Positions 6,182 to 11,152 of a stretch of DNA of 11,152 bases are shown here, one piece after another. Source of the DNA: an uncultured bacterium (GTDB lineage: Bacteria > Bacteroidota > Bacteroidia > Chitinophagales > Chitinophagaceae); contig CAJBPC010000300.1 of NCBI GenBank assembly GCA_903957405.1, forward strand, positions 1-11,152, read 5' to 3'. The notes under the pieces were generated by a model. It ran no database searches, was not told where the DNA came from, and saw only the letters and a program-made list of their open reading frames with translations. A program made the position numbers and the translations under genes. Position 1 is the stretch's first letter. Each line of letters begins with the position of its first letter.

Positions 6182-7315
6182 ATGGACACCAGCATGCCTG
6201 CGACGCCTGTACAAGGCTCCGAAACGGATTTCCTCCCGCTCGAAGGGACCGATCATATCGAATTCTATGTGGGCAATGCCAAACAGGCGGCCCATTACTA
6301 CCGCACCGTGCTGGGTTTTCAGCCACTGGCGTATGCCGGTCCGGAAACGGGACTGCGCGACAGGGTGAGCTATGTGCTGCGGCAGCAGAAGATGCAGTTC
6401 GTGTTCACCACGTCGCTGCGGAGTGAAGGCGATGTTGCCGAGCATGTACATCGGCACGGCGACGGCATCAAGGTCATCGCACTTCGCGTACCCAACTCCG
6501 CAGGTGCCTGGGGGGAGACGACCCGCCGGGGCGGCAGGTCGTACATGGAGCCGAAGAGCATGGTCGACGCGCACGGCGAGGTCGTGGTCAGCGGCATCCA
6601 CACCTACGGGGATGTGGTGCACCTGTTCGTGGAACGCAAGAACTATACCGGGACTTTCATGCCGGGCTTCAGGCCATGGTCGACCCCGTATTTCAGCAAT
6701 GAGGAGACCGGCCTCCTCCATGTGGATCACTGCGTCGGTAACGTGGGATGGGGACAGATGGACCCGTGGGTGGATTTCTACCGCGATGTGATGGGCTTCA
6801 GGAACATCCTAAGTTTCGATGATTCGGATATTTCAACGGAATACTCCGCACTGATGAGCAAGGTCATGAGCAACGGCAACGGCTACGTGAAGTTTCCGAT
6901 CAATGAACCCGCCGCAGGAAAAAAGAAATCCCAGGTGGAGGAATACCTCGACTTCCACAACGGCGAAGGTGTGCAGCATGTGGCCATGGCGACGAACGAC
7001 ATAGTCTCCACGGTGAAGGCGCTGCGGAGCCGCGGCATGGATTTCCTGCAAGTGCCTGTGACGTACTATGATGAGCTCTTCGACAGGGTCGGGGAGATCG
7101 ATGAGGACATCGAACCGCTCAAGGAGCTGGGCATCCTGGTTGATCGGGATGACGAAGGGTATCTCTTGCAACTGTTCAGCAAACCCGTGGAGGACAGGCC
7201 TACGCTGTTCTTTGAGATCATCCAGCGAAAAGGAGCGAAGAGTTTCGGAAAGGGCAATTTCAAGGCGCTTTTCGAGGCCATTGAGCGTGAGCAGGGAATG
7301 AGGGGTAACCTTTAA
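6182..7315 (+). CDS. hppD: 4-hydroxyphenylpyruvate dioxygenase
   Basis: Non-haem Fe(II) enzyme that converts 4-hydroxyphenylpyruvate to homogentisate in tyrosine breakdown. The 377-residue protein has two vicinal-oxygen-chelate repeats: an N-terminal one beginning DHIEFYVGNAKQAAHYY (24-40) and a catalytic one from about residue 179. The three iron ligands of the family are visible as His183 (LLHVDHCVGN), His266 (GVQHVAMATNDI) and Glu345 (LFFEIIQRKG). The conserved C-terminal GxGNFKALFEAIEREQ is complete (357-371). The frame is open back to a TTG at 6101, adding 27 residues, but those are unlike the family and ATG 6182 is preferred. No homogentisate dioxygenase or fumarylacetoacetase is next to it, so the rest of the pathway must lie elsewhere if present. 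Confidence 0.96.
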   Translation: MDTSMPATPVQGSETDFLPLEGTDHIEFYVGNAKQAAHYYRTVLGFQPLAYAGPETGLRDRVSYVLRQQKMQFVFTTSLRSEGDVAEHVHRHGDGIKVIALRVPNSAGAWGETTRRGGRSYMEPKSMVDAHGEVVVSGIHTYGDVVHLFVERKNYTGTFMPGFRPWSTPYFSNEETGLLHVDHCVGNVGWGQMDPWVDFYRDVMGFRNILSFDDSDISTEYSALMSKVMSNGNGYVKFPINEPAAGKKKSQVEEYLDFHNGEGVQHVAMATNDIVSTVKALRSRGMDFLQVPVTYYDELFDRVGEIDEDIEPLKELGILVDRDDEGYLLQLFSKPVEDRPTLFFEIIQRKGAKSFGKGNFKALFEAIEREQGMRGNL

Positions 7316-7317
7316 TT

Positions 7318-7350
7318 AGGATTTTATTTTGAGGATTTAGGATTATTTTG
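7318..7350. repeat. AT-rich AGGATT / TTATTTTG repeats between hppD and the transpeptidase gene
   Basis: AGGATT occurs three times (7318-7323, 7332-7337, 7339-7344) and TTATTTTG twice (7324-7331, 7343-7350) with a 19-base period. TTATTTTG is one base off the TAnnTTTG promoter box, so this could include the promoter for the following gene, but no -33 box lies at a proper distance. An AATTAGGA near 7314 and TCCTAATT near 7398 are also complementary. These may be a small duplication in low-complexity sequence. Confidence 0.3.
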
Positions 7351-7405
7351 CAACACGGTCCTGTTTCATGCACCGGCTGACTGTTCATTTCCAAAGTCCT
7401 AATTT

Positions 7406-8167
7406 ATGAACCTTATCCGATTGTCCTTAGCCACATCGATCCTTTTATCCTGTCATGCTTCTTCCCTGGCGCAGAATTCGTTTCTCGATTACCAGAAATC
7501 CTTCAATCGCGTATCTGAAGTTTTCCGACGGAAGGAGGATACCTTGAAGGCTCAGTTCAAGGCGCAGGATCTGGAATGGCCGGCGCGGAACATCTACATA
7601 CGATCCTTCAAATACGACAGCGAATTGGAAGTGTGGATCCGCAACGATGTTGCCCAGCCATTCAAACTCTTCAAGGTCTACAAAGTCTGCGCCCTCGCAG
7701 GCACCCTCGGCCCTAAGCGCATGGAAGGGGACTATCAGGTGCCGGAAGGATGCTACTTCATCAATGATTTCAAGCACAACAGTGTCTACCATCTTTCCTT
7801 GGGGCTGAACTATCCCAACTCATCCGATAAGATCCTTTCAGATTCGCTGCAGCCGGGAAGCGAAATCTACATCCACGGGAGTTGTGTGACGACGGGCTGC
7901 ATTCCCATCACCAACCCACAGATCGAAGAGCTTTATATCCTATCCCTCCATGCGCACAATGCGGGACAGGATTTCATTCCCGTCCATATCTATCCCGTCC
8001 GGTACAATGTCCCAAAGAGCATGCTGTACCTGGAGAATCTGATGAAGGAGGATAAGGACTTGAGGGCTTTCGAAGACCGGCTGAAAAAAGTCCATGACCA
8101 TTTCGAGCAGCGAAAGAAACTGCCCGTGATCGGTATCAATGCCAAAGGGGACTACGTTGTCCTTTGA
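7406..8167 (+). CDS. Exported murein L,D-transpeptidase family protein (YkuD domain)
   Basis: 253 residues with an N-terminal export signal: MNLIRLSLATSILLSCHASS, then LAQNS, giving a plausible signal-peptidase I cut after Ala22. Cys16 in LLSC is a poor but possible lipoprotein site. The catalytic YkuD motif is HGSCVTTGCIPITN (157-170), with active-site Cys165 and His157. Upstream are a beta-strand-rich segment (KLFKVYKVCALAGTLGPKRMEGDYQVPEGCY, in two parts of one domain, residues 87-117) and a GLNYPN turn, as in the YafK/ErfK-like branch. These enzymes form 3-3 or lipoprotein crosslinks in peptidoglycan or hydrolyse them; which applies cannot be told. The last 50 residues are charged and helical. 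The ATG is the first of the frame. Its stop is 36 bases from the lysC stop, convergent. Confidence 0.85.
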   Translation: MNLIRLSLATSILLSCHASSLAQNSFLDYQKSFNRVSEVFRRKEDTLKAQFKAQDLEWPARNIYIRSFKYDSELEVWIRNDVAQPFKLFKVYKVCALAGTLGPKRMEGDYQVPEGCYFINDFKHNSVYHLSLGLNYPNSSDKILSDSLQPGSEIYIHGSCVTTGCIPITNPQIEELYILSLHAHNAGQDFIPVHIYPVRYNVPKSMLYLENLMKEDKDLRAFEDRLKKVHDHFEQRKKLPVIGINAKGDYVVL

Positions 8168-8203
8168 CGGCAGGGCATTTCTCCGGCAAGCCCTCGGGCG
8201 GCG

Positions 8204-9469
8204 TCATTTCCGGAACAGCATCTGCACGGTCTCGGGTGTCTGTTGCGACAGTATGCGGTTTCTCCCACCGGCATGCCGTTGGATCACATCCTCGCTGTAA
8301 TGGCGGATGGTCAGCAGCGAGAGCCCTTTTTCCACCTCCACATCGAAGATATCCGCTGCCGATAAGCATAACCGGTCGATTTTTTCGGGGTGCTCGTCGA
8401 GGCAAAGTTGCACCGAAACCGCACCTGATTGGATGAGGTTTGGTTTCAGTTTGAGTTTGTCGAGGATTCCGTAAAGCTTCGCCATGGGCTGCTCCCCCAC
8501 GAAGGAGAAGTCCTTGGAATGCAGATGCAGCAAGGCCTGTGCGTGTTTCCAGACGATGATGGGGGGCAGGCCGGAAGGCCTCTGCTCATGGATCACCGTA
8601 CCCGGCAGGGATGGGTCGGAAAAGCATTTCACCAGCAGTTTGATCTTTTTATTCTGCAGGGGCTTGATCGTCTTGGGATGGATCACCTGAGCGCCATAGT
8701 ATGCCATCTCGATGATTTCGGAGTAGTCAAGTTCGCTGATGCGCACAGCCTCCGGCACGAGCTTCGGATCGGCGCTCATCACGCCTTCCACATCCTTCCA
8801 TATCGTCAGATTCTCCGCATCGAGGAGATTGGCAAAAACGGCCGCACTGTAATCACTGCCTTCACGACCCAGGGTCGTGCTCTCATTTTCATCGGTCGAT
8901 CCGATGAACCCCTGCGTGACGACGATGTCCACGGTTCGGAAAAGCGGGAGTACCCCGCTGGCGGTCTGTTGTGCCGTGACGGTCCAGTCGATGCCGGCAT
9001 CCCTGAAATGATCGTCGGTGCGAATGATGTCGCGCACATCCATCCATTCGGCAAGATGTCCCTGCTCTTTGAGGTACGCATGCACGATAGCGGTGGACAG
9101 CAATTCTCCGATGCATACGATCTGGTCGTAGTAATAGTCATATCCGCGTACCGGCCGGTCATGCAGCAGCCATTCGACTTCGGTGAAGAAGGATGAGAGC
9201 CTTTCCCGGGCCGCTGGCAGCTCCTTCAGCAGGAGCCGGGATGCCATCTCCAAATGATTGTCCCTGACAGCATGGAACAGGTCGAGTGCTTCCTGGCGGT
9301 TGCCCTTGAAGAAGGCAACGGCGACTTCCTCCAATGCGTTGGTCGTCTTGCCCATGGCGGATATGACCACCATGATCTTTTGGCCAGTATGTAGCCGCAG
9401 GATTCTTTCCGCACTCCTGACCCTTTCTGCATCCTGCACGCTGGCGCCGCCGAATTTAAAAACTATCAT
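8204..9469 (-). CDS. lysC: Aspartate kinase (single-function, ACT-regulated)
   Basis: Phosphorylates aspartate, the first step toward lysine, threonine, methionine and diaminopimelate. With the ATG at 9467-9469 it has 421 residues. The amino-acid kinase domain opens with MIVFKFGGASVQDAERV (KFGGAS at 5-10 in place of the commoner KFGGTS). VRDIIRTDDHF lies at 145-155. The nucleotide-binding loop is LGREGSDYSAA (200-210), followed by IWKDVEGVMSADPKL and AYYGAQVIHPKTI (256-268). The last 110 residues form the ACT-type regulatory region, starting near SKDFSFVGE (318-326), so feedback control by a pathway product is likely; which one is not readable. There is no homoserine dehydrogenase domain. The frame extends 12 codons upstream to a TTG (9505), which is rejected in favour of the family N-terminus. 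CAAAGGTC at 9503-9510 is, on the minus strand, one base off the TAnnTTTG promoter box. Confidence 0.93.
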   Translation of the reverse strand: MIVFKFGGASVQDAERVRSAERILRLHTGQKIMVVISAMGKTTNALEEVAVAFFKGNRQEALDLFHAVRDNHLEMASRLLLKELPAARERLSSFFTEVEWLLHDRPVRGYDYYYDQIVCIGELLSTAIVHAYLKEQGHLAEWMDVRDIIRTDDHFRDAGIDWTVTAQQTASGVLPLFRTVDIVVTQGFIGSTDENESTTLGREGSDYSAAVFANLLDAENLTIWKDVEGVMSADPKLVPEAVRISELDYSEIIEMAYYGAQVIHPKTIKPLQNKKIKLLVKCFSDPSLPGTVIHEQRPSGLPPIIVWKHAQALLHLHSKDFSFVGEQPMAKLYGILDKLKLKPNLIQSGAVSVQLCLDEHPEKIDRLCLSAADIFDVEVEKGLSLLTIRHYSEDVIQRHAGGRNRILSQQTPETVQMLFRK

Positions 9470-9543
9470 GTACGCTTTTTTGTATTTGAATGCGAGCTCT
9501 TGCAAAGGTCGTTATTTCATTGTGTCAGTGGCGTAAAAGCCGC

Positions 9544-9574
9544 TTTTAAATGATGTATCAATGCCTTACTTTTG
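9544..9574 (+). promoter_or_regulatory. Probable promoter for fbp
   Basis: TACTTTTG (9567-9574) matches the TAnnTTTG -7 box exactly. A TTTT run at 9544-9547 sits 19 bases upstream at the -33 position, lacking only the final G. Initiation near 9579 would give a leader of about 20 bases before the fbp ATG and would exclude the in-frame TTG at 9572 as a start. Confidence 0.5.
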
Positions 9575-9598
9575 TTCGCACCCATAAACCAGGCAGAT

Positions 9599-10618
9599 AT
9601 GATGGTCAATCGCAACGTACGTACGCTGGATGAATTCACGATCCAGCAGATGCGAGACTTTCCCAACGCAACGGGGGAGTTGTCCAATCTTTTGAGGGAT
9701 ATCGGCCTGGCGGCAAAACGGGTCAATGTGGAGGTGAACAAGGCGGGGCTGGTTGACATCCTGGGGGATGCCGACATGGTGAATATTCAGGGCGAGGATG
9801 TCAAGAAGCTGGACGTGTATGCGAACAACCAGTTCATGGGCGTCTTGAAACACGGCATCAGCTGCGCCGGGATCGGCAGCGAGGAGATCGATGATTTCAT
9901 CGCATTCGATGATCCGGTGAGCAACAACTCCAAGTATGTCGTGATGTTCGATCCGCTTGACGGCAGCGGCAATATCGACGTGAACGTATCGATAGGCACG
10001 ATCTTCGCCGTATACCGAAGGGTCACCCCCAAGGGTGCGCCCGTCACCCGCGAAGATTTTCTGCAGGCCGGCATCCGTCAGGTGGCTGCAGGATATATCG
10101 TCTACGGATCATCCACCATGATGGTGTACGCCACCCGCAGGGGCGTCAACGGCTTCACGCTGGACCCCTCGATCGGTGAATTCTCCCTCAGTCATCCTGA
10201 TATCCGGTGCCCGGATTTCGGAAGGATCTATTCCGTCAACCACGGGAATTTCTTCCGCTATGAGAAACCCGTGCAGGCATATATCGATCATTGCCAGCGA
10301 AAGGACAAGCATAACGGTGGCCCCTACACGCAACGGTATATCGGCAGCATGGTGTCTGACCTCCACCGGAACCTCATAAAGGGCGGGATATTCATGTATC
10401 CCGGGACGACTGACAAGCCCGGTGGGAAACTGAGACTCATGTATGAGTGCAATCCATTTGCGTTCATAGTCGAAGTGGCGGGCGGCCGCGCCACCGATGG
10501 AACACAAAGGATCCTGGACATCGTGCCGACAGGCCTGCACCAACGCAGCCCCCTCTTCATCGGCAGCCGGGGTATGATGGATGAAATGGACGGATTCCTG
10601 GGTAATGACCCGGATTAG
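9599..10618 (+). CDS. fbp: Fructose-1,6-bisphosphatase, class 1
   Basis: Removes the 1-phosphate of fructose-1,6-bisphosphate in gluconeogenesis. From the ATG at 9599 it is 339 residues, normal for class 1; a second ATG follows at once. Key parts are VRTLDEFTIQQ and GELSNLLRDIGLAAKRVN near the N-terminus (the AMP-binding region in homologues), GSEE (93-96) with metal-binding glutamates, FDPLDGSGNID (117-127) with Asp118 and Asp121, and YIGSMVSDLHR, GGIFMYPG and KLRLMYECNP (277-286), with the metal-ligand Glu283. DGSGN replaces the usual DGSSN, and GSEEIDDF replaces SEENDDF as I recall it from relatives. The frame extends to a TTG at 9572, but that codon lies inside the predicted -7 promoter box. 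It is divergent from lysC, and an ABC ATPase gene follows 15 bases after the stop. Confidence 0.96.
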   Translation: MMVNRNVRTLDEFTIQQMRDFPNATGELSNLLRDIGLAAKRVNVEVNKAGLVDILGDADMVNIQGEDVKKLDVYANNQFMGVLKHGISCAGIGSEEIDDFIAFDDPVSNNSKYVVMFDPLDGSGNIDVNVSIGTIFAVYRRVTPKGAPVTREDFLQAGIRQVAAGYIVYGSSTMMVYATRRGVNGFTLDPSIGEFSLSHPDIRCPDFGRIYSVNHGNFFRYEKPVQAYIDHCQRKDKHNGGPYTQRYIGSMVSDLHRNLIKGGIFMYPGTTDKPGGKLRLMYECNPFAFIVEVAGGRATDGTQRILDIVPTGLHQRSPLFIGSRGMMDEMDGFLGNDPD

Positions 10619-10633
10619 CGCATAAGAAGGAAA

Positions 10634-11152
10634 ATGAATATCATGCGGAAGAAGATCATGGAGGTCAGCGAACTGCGTAAAAGCTACGGGGATTTCGAAG
10701 CCGTGAAAGGCATCAGTTTCGACGTGTATGAAGGGGAGATCTTCGGCCTTTTGGGACCGAATGGCGCTGGGAAGTCCACCACCCTGGAGATCATGGAGAC
10801 CCTCCGCACAAAGACCTCCGGGCAGATCCTGATCGATGGCATGTCAATCGACGATGAACCGGAAAAAATCAAAAGGATCATCGGCGTGCAACTGCAAAGC
10901 TCGGGCTTCTATCCGGGACTCACCCTCACGGAATTGATCACACTGTTCAACGGACTCTACAACGAGTCTGTCGACCCCGTCGCGCTGCTGTGCACCGTGA
11001 ACCTCGAAGACAAGGCCGGCAGCCGCTATAAATCCCTCAGTGGCGGACAGCAGCAACGTTTCTCCATCGCCACGACACTGATCAATAACCCAAGGATCAT
11101 ATTCCTGGATGAACCCACCACGGGTCTCGATCCGCAAGCCCGCCGAAACCTA
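10634..11152 (+). CDS. ABC transporter ATP-binding protein (3' truncated by window end)
   Basis: 173 codons are visible and the frame is still open at the last base. The nucleotide-binding domain has Walker A GPNGAGKSTT (41-50), a Q-loop around residues 86-88 (GVQLQSSGFYPGLT), the signature LSGGQQQR (135-142), Walker B IIFLDEP (155-161) and the D-loop GLDPQAR (164-170). The form (LRKSYGDFEAVKGISFDVYEGEIFGLLGPN, given here in two runs: residues 14-30 and 31-43) is that of the CcmA/drug-exporter type, in which a separate ABC-2 permease is usually encoded next door, outside the window. Substrate is unknown. AAGGA at 10627-10631 is 2 bases before the first ATG and 11 before the second (10643), so either may be the start. 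The 15-base gap suggests cotranscription with fbp. Confidence 0.93.
   Translation, partial: MNIMRKKIMEVSELRKSYGDFEAVKGISFDVYEGEIFGLLGPNGAGKSTTLEIMETLRTKTSGQILIDGMSIDDEPEKIKRIIGVQLQSSGFYPGLTLTELITLFNGLYNESVDPVALLCTVNLEDKAGSRYKSLSGGQQQRFSIATTLINNPRIIFLDEPTTGLDPQARRNL

Noticed and set aside
8168..8203. Possible bidirectional terminator between the transpeptidase gene and lysC (AGGGC 8172-8176 with GCCCT 8190-8194)
   Set aside because: Only five pairs with a 13-base loop and no T tract on either side; too weak to call.
8429..9196. Long + strand frame of 255 codons opposite lysC
   Set aside because: It lies wholly antisense to a clear aspartate kinase with all motifs; codon bias in GC-rich genes often opens the opposite strand, and the translation shows no recognisable domain.
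1..11152. Search for mobile elements, CRISPR, defence genes, tRNAs or a novel gene cluster
   Set aside because: All large intervals are filled by recognised housekeeping genes with small gaps; no transposase, long terminal repeats, spacer arrays or cloverleaf sequences were seen by eye.

Overview
This window looks like ordinary chromosome from a member of the Bacteroidota, most likely the Chitinophagaceae or a close relative. Base composition is roughly mid-50s % GC by eye. The evidence is the character of the proteins (Bacteroidota-type BshC, RimO, class 1 fructose-bisphosphatase and single-function aspartate kinase). The near absence of good Shine-Dalgarno sites and at least two promoters matching the Bacteroidota pattern (a -33 TTTG-like box, about 19 bases, then TAnnTTTG) point the same way. 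I see no tRNA, rRNA, CRISPR array, insertion sequence, integrase, phage gene or defence gene.

Layout, left to right. Positions 1-78 hold the last 25 codons of a + strand gene, very probably ftsY. It is followed by rimO (262-1569, +; methylthiolation of ribosomal protein S12) and bshC (1701-3299, +; last step of bacillithiol synthesis, GTG start). Convergent with these is a minus-strand nucleotide-metabolism block read in the order purK (5948-4815), purE (4787-4236), deoC (4101-3325). PurK and PurE carry out the two-step carboxylation of AIR to CAIR in purine synthesis. DeoC salvages deoxyribose-5-phosphate and probably has its own promoter. A divergent intergenic region (5949-6181) separates purK from hppD (6182-7315, +; tyrosine catabolism). 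Next come an exported YkuD-type L,D-transpeptidase (7406-8167, +), a convergent aspartate kinase (9469-8204, -), a divergent fructose-1,6-bisphosphatase (9599-10618, +), and a truncated ABC-transporter ATPase (10634 to the window end, +) that is probably cotranscribed with fbp.

The genes are almost all housekeeping: ribosome modification, thiol redox buffer, purine synthesis, deoxyribose salvage, aromatic amino-acid breakdown, cell wall, aspartate-family amino acids, gluconeogenesis and transport. Apart from purKE there is no evident shared pathway. Several upstream ATG/GTG/TTG extensions are discounted here in favour of starts that match family N-termini (deoC, purK, hppD, lysC, fbp).

I found no convincing undescribed system. 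The part most worth a second look is the hppD leader. A near-consensus promoter lies about 150 bases before the hppD start, and the leader holds a 28-codon ORF and a small hairpin that buries a GGAGG sequence. Lesser points are a direct repeat just ahead of deoC, palindromes between purE and deoC, an inverted repeat between rimO and bshC, and unusual residues in the metal/phosphate motif of FBPase.
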